Below are positions 8,757 to 18,070 of a stretch of DNA of 64,000 bases, in pieces. Position 1 is the stretch's first letter; the number at the start of each line of letters is the position of its first letter. Source of the stretch: Pseudomonas palleroniana. GTDB lineage: Bacteria; Pseudomonadota; Gammaproteobacteria; Pseudomonadales; Pseudomonadaceae. The notes below the pieces were generated by a model, which saw nothing but the letters and a program-made list of their open reading frames with translations, was not told the DNA's origin and searched no databases. The position numbers were made by a program, and so were the translations under genes. Location of the stretch: NCBI RefSeq assembly GCF_003031675.1, contig NZ_PYWX01000031.1, positions 1-64,000 of the forward strand. The letters are read 5' to 3'.

Positions 8757-11615
8757 TTACACGGCCTCCACAAGGGCACGCACGTCGGCGGGCGAGCCCA
8801 GCGCGAGTGCTTTTTGCGCCAGGCCCTGGGCCTCGCTCAGACTGAATTCCCGCACCCGCGCCTTCACTTCTGGAATGCTGCGGGCCGAAACGCTCAATTC
8901 ATCCACACCCAGGCCGACCAGCACCGGCACCGCCAGCGGGTCGGCCGCCAGCTCGCCGCACACGCCAACCCACTTGCCGTGGGCATGGGCGGCACGCACG
9001 GTGATGTCGATCAATTGCAATACGGCGGGATGCAAGCCATCCGCCTGGGCCGACAGCGTCGGGTGGCCGCGGTCGATGGCCAGGGTGTACTGGGTCAGGT
9101 CGTTGGTGCCGACACTGAAGAAGTCCACTTCCTTGGCCAGTACCGGCGCCAGCAACGCAGCGGACGGCACTTCGATCATGATGCCCAACTGCAAATCCGC
9201 CACCGGGATTTCCAGGCGCAGGCGCTCGGTCATCTCCCGGGCGGCACGCCATTCATCCACGCTGCCGACCATGGGGAACATGATGCGCAACGGACGGTTG
9301 TCCGCCGAACGCAGCAACGCCCGCAACTGGGCTTCCATGATCTGTGGGCGCTGCAAGGTCAGACGAATACCGCGCACGCCGAGGAAGGGGTTTTCTTCCT
9401 GGGCAATCGGCCAGTAGGGCAGCGGTTTGTCCCCACCCACATCCAGGGTGCGCACCACCAGCGGGCGCCCGGCGAGGCCGTCGAGCACGCGGCGGTACTC
9501 CGCTTCCTGGGTGGCTTCATCCGGCGCCTGCGGGTGGGCCATGAAAATCAGCTCGGTGCGCAGCAGCCCGATACCTTCGGCCCCCTGCTCCACCGCACCG
9601 GCAACCCCAGCGCTTTCGCCGATGTTGGCGAAGACTTCCACGCCATGGCCGTCGCGGGTCAGTGCCGGTTGATGGCGCTGGGCCGCTGCGGCTTGCAGGC
9701 GCTGTTCGCGGGTATCGCGCTCGACCACGGCACGTTGCAGGGTGCCGGCGTCGGGGTCGACATGCAGGCGGCCGCGCTGGCCGTCCAGCAACAGTGGCGT
9801 GCCGGACGCCAGCAGCAAGACTGCCGGACCGGCCCCCACCAGCGCGGGAATGCCCAGCGCGCGCGCAACAATTGCGCTGTGGGCCGTAGCGCCGCCCCGG
9901 GCCGTCAGGATGCCGGCAACACGCGATGGATCGAGGCGCGCCACATCCGAGGGGCCCACTTCGTCCATCACCAGAATGTACGGCTCGCTGGGTTCCTGGG
10001 CGGTTTCCACGCCACACAACTGCGCGAGCACCCGGCGACCGATATCCCGCAAGTCGGCGGCGCGCTCCGCGAGCAAGGCGTCCTGCAGCGATTCCTGCTG
10101 CCTGGCGGCCGCTTCAATCACGCTCATCCACGCAGCTTGCGCACTCTCGCCTTGTTTTAGGCGGGTGTCGACTTCGTCGGTCAGTTCCGGGTCGTCGAGC
10201 ATTTCCTGGTGGGTAATGAAGATCTCGCGGATAGCCTTGGCCTGGCTACGCTCGATCAAACCCTGGATATCGCGGCGTACATCAGCCAAGGCCTGTTGCA
10301 GGCGCTGGCGTTCAATGGCCGAAGATTCGCCGCGCAGTGGGTAATCGAACACTTGCTGGATCTGGATATGGGCCGGGCCGATGGCGATGCCGGGGGCAGC
10401 CGCAATCGCCTGGACCTGGCTGCCGGACAGCGGCGCATTGATCACCGGCTCACTGTCGAGCACTGGCGCAGGGGCGCTTACAGTCGGCAGCGGTTCGACC
10501 TCTTCGCCAAGGCCCTCTTCTACCGCCGCCAGCAAGGCAGGCAACGCATCACCGGCAATCGTCGGCTCGGCGACAAACTCCAGCACCTGGCCACGGCGTG
10601 CACCCAGGCTCAACAATTTGCTCAGGCTTTTCACCGACACGGCACCCACCGGGCCATCGACGATGCGTACGCGGATATCACCGTCGAAGCTTTTCGCCAA
10701 TTGCGCGAGGATCTTGGCCGGACGCGCATGCAGGCCATGGGCGTTGGCCAGGGGAATGCTAGCGCTGGGCCAGTCGGCAGGCAGTTCGCCACCGAGCGCT
10801 TCGAGCACGGCACGGCTGCTGGTCGCGCGGCCCAGCTCCTGGCCGCGACCTTCAATCAGCAACGCGCACAGGCGCTCCAGCAACGTCTGGTGTGCTTCGC
10901 CCAGGCTTGCCAGGCAGAACAGGCCGTGCAGAGGCTGGCCAAGGTAGCGCATGGGTTTGTCCGGGGTGACGAACGCCAGGCCCGGGCGCTTGACCGTCTG
11001 TTCGCTGTGCAACCACCACAGGCCATCACCCAGGGGCAGCGCGTCGACTTGCTGCAATACGGCGGCGAAACCATTGCTGACACAGTCGGCCTGGCGCAAC
11101 AGCCGGGCACCACGCCAAACCAGCTCTTCAAAGTCATCGGCGGACACGCCCAGGCTGATCATCTGTGCATCCAGCGCCAGCTCCTGCGGCGCGCCTTGCA
11201 GCAGTTTCAGCAAGGCTTCGGCGGAACCGGCGCGGCGCAGCGCCTGGCCGAGGTCGGTCTCGCCGAGGGCGCGGGTCAGCAATTGCAGCAGGCGCAGGTG
11301 TTCATCGGATTTGGCGGCAATGCCGATGGCCAGGTAAACGATCTGGCCGTCACCCCAGTCCACCCCTTCGGGGAACTGCAGCAAGCGCACGCCGGTAGAA
11401 AACACCTGGTCGCGAGTCTCGGGAGTGCCGTGGGGAATGGCGATGCCTTGGCCGAGAAAGGTCGAGCCTTGGGCTTCACGGGCTTGCAAGCCACTGAGGT
11501 AACCCTCGGCGACCAGGCCATCGGCCACCAATTTGTCAGCGAGCAAATGCAAGGCGGCAGATTTATCCACAGCCACCTGGCCCATGGATATCTGCTCTAC
11601 AGTGAGCTCCAGCAT
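8757..11615 (-). CDS. fruB: Fructose PTS multiphosphoryl transfer protein (EIIA-HPr-EI)
   Basis: This 952-residue cytoplasmic protein carries the whole phosphorelay from phosphoenolpyruvate to FruA. An EIIA-Fru domain occupies about residues 1-145 (IAIPHGTPETR, His 62). An HPr domain lies at about 280-370 (NAHGLHARPAKIL, active His near 292). An enzyme I domain fills the rest, with the phospho-His loop GGATAHSAIVARALG near 580 and GTNDLTQYTLAIDR towards the end. It is the first gene of fruBKA and is preceded by a good AGGAGAAC ribosome-binding site. The Cra operator at 11752-11763 and a leader hairpin at 11630-11648 lie upstream. Confidence 0.97.
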   Translation of the reverse strand: MLELTVEQISMGQVAVDKSAALHLLADKLVADGLVAEGYLSGLQAREAQGSTFLGQGIAIPHGTPETRDQVFSTGVRLLQFPEGVDWGDGQIVYLAIGIAAKSDEHLRLLQLLTRALGETDLGQALRRAGSAEALLKLLQGAPQELALDAQMISLGVSADDFEELVWRGARLLRQADCVSNGFAAVLQQVDALPLGDGLWWLHSEQTVKRPGLAFVTPDKPMRYLGQPLHGLFCLASLGEAHQTLLERLCALLIEGRGQELGRATSSRAVLEALGGELPADWPSASIPLANAHGLHARPAKILAQLAKSFDGDIRVRIVDGPVGAVSVKSLSKLLSLGARRGQVLEFVAEPTIAGDALPALLAAVEEGLGEEVEPLPTVSAPAPVLDSEPVINAPLSGSQVQAIAAAPGIAIGPAHIQIQQVFDYPLRGESSAIERQRLQQALADVRRDIQGLIERSQAKAIREIFITHQEMLDDPELTDEVDTRLKQGESAQAAWMSVIEAAARQQESLQDALLAERAADLRDIGRRVLAQLCGVETAQEPSEPYILVMDEVGPSDVARLDPSRVAGILTARGGATAHSAIVARALGIPALVGAGPAVLLLASGTPLLLDGQRGRLHVDPDAGTLQRAVVERDTREQRLQAAAAQRHQPALTRDGHGVEVFANIGESAGVAGAVEQGAEGIGLLRTELIFMAHPQAPDEATQEAEYRRVLDGLAGRPLVVRTLDVGGDKPLPYWPIAQEENPFLGVRGIRLTLQRPQIMEAQLRALLRSADNRPLRIMFPMVGSVDEWRAAREMTERLRLEIPVADLQLGIMIEVPSAALLAPVLAKEVDFFSVGTNDLTQYTLAIDRGHPTLSAQADGLHPAVLQLIDITVRAAHAHGKWVGVCGELAADPLAVPVLVGLGVDELSVSARSIPEVKARVREFSLSEAQGLAQKALALGSPADVRALVEAV

Positions 11616-11629
11616 GCCGTTCTCCTAGT

Positions 11630-11648
11630 TAGTGCAAGGGGTGCACTA
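11630..11648 (-). promoter_or_regulatory. Inverted repeat in the fruB leader
   Basis: A perfect 7-bp inverted repeat (TAGTGCA, five bases, TGCACTA) ends three bases upstream of the fruB ribosome-binding site. As RNA it would form a short hairpin beside the Shine-Dalgarno sequence; as DNA it could be a dyad operator. Its role is unknown. Confidence 0.45.
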
Positions 11649-11692
11649 GGTATTGTTTTGAATAAATCAGCGCAATGTGTTCAAAAATAACT

Positions 11693-11726
11693 GACTGAGT
11701 GGTCAATTGGCAGTAACCACTTAGTC
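11693..11726. promoter_or_regulatory. Imperfect dyad in the fruB-fruR intergenic region
   Basis: Arms GACTGAGTGGT and ACCACTTAGTC pair at 10 of 11 positions across a 12-base spacer. It lies between the Cra operator and fruB, so it may be a second regulator site. No factor is identified. Confidence 0.35.
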
Positions 11727-11751
11727 ACGAACGTCGTAAAAATACGCCAGC

Positions 11752-11763
11752 TGAAACGTTTAA
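11752..11763. promoter_or_regulatory. Cra (FruR) operator
   Basis: The sequence TGAAACGTTTAA is the reverse complement of TTAAACGTTTCA, the operator described for Cra of P. putida upstream of fruB. It lies between divergent fruB and fruR, where Cra would repress fruBKA until fructose 1-phosphate accumulates. Confidence 0.85.
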
Positions 11764-11908
11764 TCTAGAATTTATGGCAGGTTACGCGGTAATTGCGCAA
11801 GCTTGAAGGGCCGCTCGGCACTTGAGCTCAGGCATGGGCCACGCGCTGGAATCGGTTACGATTAGACAAAATGTCGGGGCGAGCTCCAAAAAACAAGGAA
11901 ATCCCGGT

Positions 11909-12904
11909 TTGAAACTCAGTGATATCGCACGCCTGGCCGGTGTGTCCGTAACCACCGCCAGCTATGTCATCAATGGCAAGGCCGAACAGCAACGCATCAG
12001 TAACGCCACCGTCGAGCGGGTGCGTGCAGTGGTTGAAGCCCATGGCTTTACTCCCAACCCCCAGGCGGCCGGGCTGCGCAGCCGGCATACGCGCACCTTG
12101 GGCTTCATCCTGCCGGACCTGGAAAACCCCAGTTACGCACGTATCGCCAAGCTGCTGGAGCAAGGGGCACGGGCACGGGGTTATCAATTGCTGATCGCCA
12201 GTTCCGACGATGAAGCCGACAGCGAGCGCCAGTTGCTGCAACTGTTCCGCGCGCGGCGCTGCGATGCGTTGTTTGTCGCCAGTTGCCTGCCGGCCAGCGA
12301 CGACAGTTACCGCGAGCTGCAAGCCAAGGGTCTGCCGGTGATCGCCATCGACCGGGTCATGGAGCCTGCGCAGTTCTGCTCGGTGGTCAGCGACGACCGC
12401 AAAGCCTGCCAGCAACTGACCAGTAGCCTATTGCTGCCGTTGCCCAAGCAGATTGCGCTGATCGGTGCCCACCCAGAGCTGAGCATCAGCCAGGAACGTG
12501 CCGCGGGCTTTCGTGAAGCCCTCAAAGGGTTTGCCGGCGAGGTGATCGTCGAACACGGCGAGGCCTTCAGCCGCGATTGCGGCCGTCAGTTGATGGAGCA
12601 ACTCCTGCAGCGCTTGGGGCACTTGCCCGATGCGCTGGTGACCACTTCCTACGTGCTGCTGCAAGGCGTATTCGACGCACTGCATGACTTCCCCCTTAAG
12701 TCCCGGCCATTGCGCCTGGGCACGTTCGGTGACACCCAACTGCTGGACTTCCTGCCGTTGCCGGTCAACGCCATGGCCCAACAACATCAACTGATCGCCG
12801 ATACCGCCCTGCGCCTGGCGCTGGCGGCGATTGAAGACGAGCAGTATCAGCCTGGCGTGCACGCCATCGGCCGGACCTTCAAGCAGCGCATTCACGAGGC
12901 TTGA
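11909..12904 (+). CDS. fruR: Catabolite repressor/activator Cra (LacI family)
   Basis: This 331-residue DNA-binding repressor controls the divergent fruBKA operon and is released by fructose 1-phosphate in pseudomonads. The N-terminal LacI helix-turn-helix is clear (KLSDIARLAGVSVTTASYV) and is followed by a periplasmic-binding-protein-like effector domain (RTLGFILPDLENPSYARIA). I chose the TTG at 11909 because it gives the usual family N-terminus and is preceded by AAGGAA at good spacing. A GTG/ATG-initiated extension from 11822 would add about 29 unconserved residues. tatD follows directly and overlaps its end. Confidence 0.93.
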   Translation: MKLSDIARLAGVSVTTASYVINGKAEQQRISNATVERVRAVVEAHGFTPNPQAAGLRSRHTRTLGFILPDLENPSYARIAKLLEQGARARGYQLLIASSDDEADSERQLLQLFRARRCDALFVASCLPASDDSYRELQAKGLPVIAIDRVMEPAQFCSVVSDDRKACQQLTSSLLLPLPKQIALIGAHPELSISQERAAGFREALKGFAGEVIVEHGEAFSRDCGRQLMEQLLQRLGHLPDALVTTSYVLLQGVFDALHDFPLKSRPLRLGTFGDTQLLDFLPLPVNAMAQQHQLIADTALRLALAAIEDEQYQPGVHAIGRTFKQRIHEA

Positions 12905-12906
12905 AC

Positions 12907-13701
12907 GTGAAGCTGATCGACACCCATACCCACCTGGACTTCCCGGATTTCGATGACGATCGCCGGGCAGTCCTCAGCCACAGCCGCCAACTCGGCGTGC
13001 AGCGCATGGTGGTGTTGGGGGTGTATCAGCAGAATTGGCAGCGGTTGTGGGATCTGGTGCAAACAGATGACGGCTTATTCGCCGCCTTCGGCTTGCATCC
13101 GGTGTATCTCGATGAGCACCGCCCCGCCGACCTGATGAAATTGGGCGATTGGCTGAACCGCCTGCACGGCCACCGGCAACTGTGCGCCGTCGGCGAGATC
13201 GGCCTGGATTACTTCCTTGAGCAACTGGATCGCGAGCGCCAGCAAAGCCTGTTCGAAGCCCAACTGAAACTGGCGGTGGACTTCCAGCTCCCGGCCCTGC
13301 TGCACGTTCGCCGTAGCCACGCGGCGGTCATCGCCACGCTCAAGCGCATTCGCCTGCCACGCGGCGGCATCATCCACGCGTTCGCCGGCAGCGTCGAAGA
13401 GGCCCGCGAATACATCAAGCTCGGTTTCAAACTGGGCCTGGGCGGCGCCGCCACCTGGCCCCAGGCACTGCGCATGCACAAGGTGCTCGCTCAACTGCCC
13501 CTAGAGGCGGTCGTGCTGGAAACCGATTCACCGGATATGGCGCCGGTCATGTACCCGGGCCAGCGCAACAGCCCGCAACACCTGCCGGACATCTGCATCG
13601 CCCTGGCTGAACGCATGGGTATCGACGCGTCACGCCTGGCCGAGGCGAGCACACGCAACGCGTGCCAGCTGTTCAATTGGCAGGCGGCTGACAGCCTGTA
13701 G
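12907..13701 (+). CDS. TatD family metal-dependent hydrolase
   Basis: This 264-residue TIM-barrel protein of the TatD family acts on DNA or nucleotide-like substrates with divalent metals. Visible ligands and motifs are DTHTHLDFPDF at the N-terminus, GEIGLDYF near 97, LLHVRRSH near 135, IIHAFAGS near 155 and ETDSPDM near 205. The GTG at 12907, with GAGG seven bases upstream, gives the family start; a TTG two codons earlier overlaps the fruR stop. It is probably co-transcribed with fruR. Its 3' end overlaps the convergent zinc-ribbon gene by about 70 bases. Confidence 0.9.
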   Translation: MKLIDTHTHLDFPDFDDDRRAVLSHSRQLGVQRMVVLGVYQQNWQRLWDLVQTDDGLFAAFGLHPVYLDEHRPADLMKLGDWLNRLHGHRQLCAVGEIGLDYFLEQLDRERQQSLFEAQLKLAVDFQLPALLHVRRSHAAVIATLKRIRLPRGGIIHAFAGSVEEAREYIKLGFKLGLGGAATWPQALRMHKVLAQLPLEAVVLETDSPDMAPVMYPGQRNSPQHLPDICIALAERMGIDASRLAEASTRNACQLFNWQAADSL

Positions 13702-14058
13702 ATTCAAGGTGATCTTTTGCCGGTGGCGGGCGTAACGCACACTCAGGCAATGCACCAACACCGTCGTCAGTGAAATATTGAACTGCCCGACCACACTGAG
13801 CAGCCCCACCCACTCCGCCACCAGCGCCATCAGCAAGGTCGCGCAGGTCAGAATGACCATGCCGGGACGCACCAGCGCCCAATGGTCCAACGCTCGGAAT
13901 TGACGCAGTTGCTTGTGGCAACACAGCTGCAGGCACGCGTGACAGTACCTGCAGTCAAAGGGCTCATCGATGGCAATGGCATTCAACTGCCAAGGCTTGA
14001 GCTCGAATGTCATTTCACAGTGAGCACAATGCCCTTTGATGCCGATGACAGCGGTCAT
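13630..14058 (-). CDS. Small zinc-ribbon membrane protein of unknown function
   Basis: I do not recognise a named family for this 142-residue protein. Its N-terminal third has cysteine pairs (CAHC near residue 11 and CRYCHACLQLCCH near 36) suggesting a zinc ribbon. Two hydrophobic stretches follow (about 65-86 and 88-107, VILTCATLLMALVAEWVGLL), then a basic tail. A strong ribosome-binding site (CGGAGG) precedes the ATG. The last 24 codons overlap the 3' end of tatD on the opposite strand. That may simply reflect a late stop codon, but codon use on this strand looks normal throughout. Confidence 0.65.
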   Translation of the reverse strand: MTAVIGIKGHCAHCEMTFELKPWQLNAIAIDEPFDCRYCHACLQLCCHKQLRQFRALDHWALVRPGMVILTCATLLMALVAEWVGLLSVVGQFNISLTTVLVHCLSVRYARHRQKITLNLQAVSRLPIEQLARVACARLGQA

Positions 14059-14216
14059 GACTGTGCCTCCGCGAGACGGTTACTAGGTGATACAAACTTC
14101 TCACCGATTCACCTCACAATGAAGGCCGACAGGGAAAACAAGACAAGCACCACACCGCAAAAATCTTATTCCTACACGAAAGCCCTACACGCGAAACGCC
14201 CCCCTGCGGGACTGTG

Positions 14217-15053
14217 TCAGGGCAACACGGTCCAGATAGCAAATCCGGCGTACCACAACACCGCCGCACGCAGCAGCAGTTCCCACAACTGATCCAGGCT
14301 ATTGATGCCGTCGACGCCCACCACGGGCGCGGGGATTTCTGCGGCCACCAGGCCGACTTTTTCCAGCAGTTGTGCGGCGCTGATATCCCAATTCAGCAGC
14401 TCGTGGAGCATCACCCGGCTGACCGCTACGAAATTACCGACCAAGGCAAAACTGGCCGCCAGCAGGCGTACCGGCACCCAGTCGAACGCGTGCCGCAGTT
14501 GCCCGGCGCGCTCGGCCACCAACGGGTTCTGGCTGTATTCGTTGGCCAGCGCCAGCAAGCGGTAAGCCAACGCCGCCACCGGGCCCAGCAGGAAATACCA
14601 GAAAATCACCGCAAAAAAGCTCTGATAGGCCTGCCAGAGCAGATGCCCCTGAACCCGCTCCAGTAGCTGCTCGCCGCTGTCGGCGCCGATGTTCAGGTCA
14701 CGCTCGGCCACGTGCTCGGCAGCCTGCAGATCACCGCGGCGCCAGGCGTCGCGGAAAGGTCCAAGCTGCGCCAATAGATCACCACGCCCCAGGCTGTAGA
14801 TCACCACCAGCAAGTGCACCGGCAAAGCCAACAAGCCATAGGCCACCGGCTCCAGCACCAGCAACAACAGCGCCAGCAACAGTACCGGCAGCAGTACCAG
14901 CAACAACAGAATCAGCCAGGGTCGCTTGCCCATCCTGGGGCTCGACTCCAACTTGGCCAGCTCACGCAACCAGCCACCATCGCGCTGCAACCGCTGGCGC
15001 AGGGCCGAGAATTTCTCGATCCACACCGCCAGAACCAACACCAGGAAACTCAT
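14217..15053 (-). CDS. ampE: AmpE, regulatory signalling modulator
   Basis: This 278-residue inner-membrane protein is the partner of AmpD in the ampDE operon linked to peptidoglycan recycling and beta-lactamase induction; its molecular role is not well defined. The N-terminus MSFLVLVLAVWIEKFSALRQ is typical of AmpE. Hydrophobic segments lie near residues 47-85 (WLILLLLVLLPVLLLALLLL), 145-170 and at the C-terminus. The start codon overlaps the ampD stop as ATGA, which supports this start over a longer frame and suggests translational coupling. Confidence 0.93.
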   Translation of the reverse strand: MSFLVLVLAVWIEKFSALRQRLQRDGGWLRELAKLESSPRMGKRPWLILLLLVLLPVLLLALLLLVLEPVAYGLLALPVHLLVVIYSLGRGDLLAQLGPFRDAWRRGDLQAAEHVAERDLNIGADSGEQLLERVQGHLLWQAYQSFFAVIFWYFLLGPVAALAYRLLALANEYSQNPLVAERAGQLRHAFDWVPVRLLAASFALVGNFVAVSRVMLHELLNWDISAAQLLEKVGLVAAEIPAPVVGVDGINSLDQLWELLLRAAVLWYAGFAIWTVLP

Positions 15054-15613
15054 CGTGCGTGTCCTCCATCCTGCAGGGCGCTGCGAAAGCGCGTCCAATC
15101 AAAAGCCGGGCCGGGGTCGGTCTTGCGACCCGGGGCGATATCGCTATGACCGCAAATACGCGGGTGCGTTATGTCGGGATAAGCCGCCAACAACTGGCGT
15201 GTCAGTTCGATCAGCGAATCATACTGGGCATCGGTAAAAGGCAGCTCGTCCGTTCCCTCCAACTCGATCCCCAGGGAAAAATCATTGCAGACCTCACGCC
15301 CCTCGAAACTGGAAACCCCGGCATGCCACGCCCGGTCACGGCACGAGACAAATTGCGTCACTGTGCCGTCACGCTCAATCAGAAAATGCGCAGATACCCG
15401 TAGGGCGGCAATCCCTTCAAAATAGGGATGCTCCGTAACATCGAGGCGATTCTGGAAAAATTCCTGCACCTTGCCCGTGGCAAACTGCGCCGGTGGCAAG
15501 CTGATGTTATGCACCACCAACAGCGAGATTTCACCAGCCGGGCGCTCGTTGAAGTTGGGCGAAGGGCAATGACGGATGCCCTGGCACCAACCGCTGGCGG
15601 GGTCCAACTGCAT
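15050..15613 (-). CDS. ampD: 1,6-anhydro-N-acetylmuramyl-L-alanine amidase
   Basis: This 187-residue cytosolic zinc amidase cleaves the peptide from 1,6-anhydroMurNAc during cell-wall recycling, which keeps the AmpR inducer low. The N-terminal segment WCQGIRHCPSPNFNERP and the zinc ligands and catalytic residues are present: VVHNISLPP (first His) and the C-terminal HSDIAPGRKTDPGPAFDW (second His and Asp). The chosen ATG follows a GGAG ribosome-binding site and gives the usual length; a longer frame from 15661 has no support. It overlaps ampE by four bases. Confidence 0.95.
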   Translation of the reverse strand: MQLDPASGWCQGIRHCPSPNFNERPAGEISLLVVHNISLPPAQFATGKVQEFFQNRLDVTEHPYFEGIAALRVSAHFLIERDGTVTQFVSCRDRAWHAGVSSFEGREVCNDFSLGIELEGTDELPFTDAQYDSLIELTRQLLAAYPDITHPRICGHSDIAPGRKTDPGPAFDWTRFRSALQDGGHAR

Positions 15614-15674
15614 ACTGGCTCCTTGAATGAGACGAAGTGTTACCAGTATGCCGCGTTCCACCCTGCGGTTGCGA

Positions 15675-17831
15675 TCACTTGCCGCGATTGAGTTGACGCA
15701 GGTTGCCGATCACCGAAGCCAACGCACGATCAAACAGTAAGCCCTCGTCCAACGTGCGCAGTACACCCTGCTTGAAAGCCATGGCCAACTGCGCAGCACT
15801 CTTCTCCAGCACCTTCAGCCCGGAGCGACCGACAAAAATATAGGTATTGGTCGGTGCCATGATTGCCGTCAGCTTGCAACGCACGGTGCTGGCCGCGCTG
15901 GTCTGGAACTCGAACCAGCTTCCCAGCCGCAACTGGTAGACCTTGAGCAGGTCCGGGTCATCATTGGGCAAGTTAGCCGCCGGATCAGACGCCCCGGCAC
16001 CGAGTACGAAGGGCTCGCGCACTTCAACCAACGTCTCGACCCCCTCTCCACCGAAAGACTGCACATGCATCGCTTGCAACCGATCGAAGAATTCGCGCGT
16101 GCTGAAGGGATCGAACGCGGCACTGGTCAGGCCGTCGCGCAATGCCTTGAGCAGCCCGGGCAACTGCTCCAGCAGGTGGCGACCGGCCTCGGTGTCCTTC
16201 TGCAGGCCCACGCTCCAGATCAACTCGTCCATGGTGCGCAGCCCCGCCTGCCATTGCACCGACTGCTCGCCGTGCTTGAGATTGGCCAGCAACAGCACCT
16301 GGCTCCAGGCTTGCTGGATAAATTGCACCACCGCCTGGGGCAACACCTTGCCCAGCAAGCGCCGGTTGAGCACCTCGGCCACACGTTGACGAGCGGCGTC
16401 AGCCCGCACACGCCCTTCTTCGGCAACGTAAGTGTGTTGTTCAAGCAGCTCGCTGCGGCGACGCTCATCCGAGACAAACGCAGTGAACTGCGCCAGCAAC
16501 TCGGAAAAAATCGTCATATCGTCAACGAAATCATTCAGCAAGCGCTGCACCACCTGCTCGATATGCAGGTACAGGCTGTCGCGCTGATAGTCATCCCTTG
16601 GGCTCCAGCTCATGGCGGCGGCGGCTATTTCATTCAGCAAGCGTCGCGCCGGATGGCTGGTACGGCTGAAGAAGCTCTTGTCCAGCACCGCCACTTTCAG
16701 CATCGGAATCTGCAAGCGACCGATCAGTGCCTTGAAGGCATCAGGCACGGTGCGATCACTGAGGATGTATTCGAACAGCAGCGCGACCAGGTTGATCACA
16801 TCCTCATCGGCGTCTTCCACCACACGGGATTTGCCGCTTTTGACGCTGACCCGGGTCAACAGCTGTTCAAGCTGGTTACGCAGGTCAAAATCGTCTTCGG
16901 CCTCGGGCTCCGGCACGTACTGTTGCAGGTGTGAAAGCAGACGCAGCAGGTCGCGGGAGGCAATCGGTTGCGGCTCGGCGCTGGCCTCCAGGGTGGGGGC
17001 AACGCTGCCACGAACCGCCGCCAGCAGCTTCTGCAAAGCGGCAAAGGCTTCCTGGCCACTGTCATCGCCCGCAGGCTCCATGGATGGCGAGCGCTCCTCG
17101 CGCTGCTGATCACGCGACGCACGCCCGCCGGGGCGGCGCGAGGGTACCGCCTTGAGCTCGGGCAATACCCCGGTGGCAACCAACAGTTGGTTCGCGCCGC
17201 CGTACAACAGGTCGGCGTCACTGAGCACGTATTTTTCAAAGAGCTTGAGCATGATCAGCTTGACGCGAATCTCCACGCCCAGGCTGCGCCCCGCCTGCAA
17301 AAAGAACTCGCACAGCAGGGCCGGCCCCAAGGGGTTTTCACGCTCGTCCAGTGGCTTGCCCAGCAAAGCACTCAAGCGGGCCGTCAGTTGCCCCAGCGCC
17401 AGGCCGTCACGGTGGTGTACCCGCCCCAACATGGCCTCCAGCGCCACGGCCTTTTCCAGTGCATCGCCGGACTTAGCGACGCCGGTTTCGTATGACACCC
17501 TCGGCACCAGCTGCACGTCACCGCGCCCGACCTGCCCCAGATGGGCGAAGGCGGCAAACAGCTGCTCCATGAATACGCGCTCGAAATTCTTGCGCTTGAG
17601 CCGCAGGTCGCGCATGGCTTCAAAGAAGATGTGGTGGTCGGCATTACTGCGGGCCTTGTCGGCCATCTCGAACAGGGTGTCGTCGGCGTTGTCGAACAGC
17701 TCCTGCAACCCTTGTTGCAGCTGTTGCGCGGCCTTGTCACGCACCTGCAGCAACACCACAGGCAGGCGCGCGAGCGGCGATGGCGTGGCCTGTGCCTTGT
17801 TGATCGGCACCACCTTTCCGTCATTGTGCAT
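15675..17831 (-). CDS. DUF1631 family protein
   Basis: This 718-residue protein belongs to DUF1631, found in pseudomonads between ampD and nadC. It is mostly helical, with no signal peptide or membrane segment. The N-terminus (VVLLQVRDKAAQQLQQGLQELFDNADDTLFEMADKA, shown here in part) is amphipathic, and charged low-complexity sequence lies near 235-265. The C-terminal segment around 640-690 (LRLGSWFEF and TYIFVGRSG) looks like a small beta-barrel and might be PilZ-related; that is inference only. A strong CAGGAGG precedes the start. Its function is not established here. Confidence 0.8.
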   Translation of the reverse strand: MHNDGKVVPINKAQATPSPLARLPVVLLQVRDKAAQQLQQGLQELFDNADDTLFEMADKARSNADHHIFFEAMRDLRLKRKNFERVFMEQLFAAFAHLGQVGRGDVQLVPRVSYETGVAKSGDALEKAVALEAMLGRVHHRDGLALGQLTARLSALLGKPLDERENPLGPALLCEFFLQAGRSLGVEIRVKLIMLKLFEKYVLSDADLLYGGANQLLVATGVLPELKAVPSRRPGGRASRDQQREERSPSMEPAGDDSGQEAFAALQKLLAAVRGSVAPTLEASAEPQPIASRDLLRLLSHLQQYVPEPEAEDDFDLRNQLEQLLTRVSVKSGKSRVVEDADEDVINLVALLFEYILSDRTVPDAFKALIGRLQIPMLKVAVLDKSFFSRTSHPARRLLNEIAAAAMSWSPRDDYQRDSLYLHIEQVVQRLLNDFVDDMTIFSELLAQFTAFVSDERRRSELLEQHTYVAEEGRVRADAARQRVAEVLNRRLLGKVLPQAVVQFIQQAWSQVLLLANLKHGEQSVQWQAGLRTMDELIWSVGLQKDTEAGRHLLEQLPGLLKALRDGLTSAAFDPFSTREFFDRLQAMHVQSFGGEGVETLVEVREPFVLGAGASDPAANLPNDDPDLLKVYQLRLGSWFEFQTSAASTVRCKLTAIMAPTNTYIFVGRSGLKVLEKSAAQLAMAFKQGVLRTLDEGLLFDRALASVIGNLRQLNRGK

Positions 17832-18014
17832 CCTGGCCTCCTGAAACGGTGGAGTTGAAAATATCGAGGGCAGGCCTGGGCGGGCACTGCAAATATCCCG
17901 GCATCACCCCTACGTCAAAGCTATGACGCCAATTGCAAGGCGCTGGATTATCTTGCAAATGAGGGCCGTTGCGCCAGCAAACTCTGCCATTGCGTGGCAA
18001 ATGAGTAGTGAGCC

Positions 18015-18043
18015 TGGGTTCGGGCACGTGCTGGCCCTATAAT
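18015..18043 (+). promoter_or_regulatory. Probable sigma70 promoter of nadC
   Basis: A perfect -10 box TATAAT (18038-18043) lies 27 bases before the nadC start. The -35 hexamer 17 bases upstream, TGGGTT, is weak. Confidence 0.5.
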
Positions 18044-18070
18044 CCCTGCACTTTGTTTGTGGAGCCTGTT

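Noticed and set aside
7839..10160. 773-codon open frame on the plus strand
   Set aside because: It is antisense to fruK and fruB and has a low-complexity, His/Arg/Gln-rich composition with no family features; it reflects GC-rich codon bias.
11640..11680. Crc/Hfq CA motif in the fruB leader
   Set aside because: A CAAAACAA stretch is near but misses the AANAANAA consensus by one base and lies far from the start codon.
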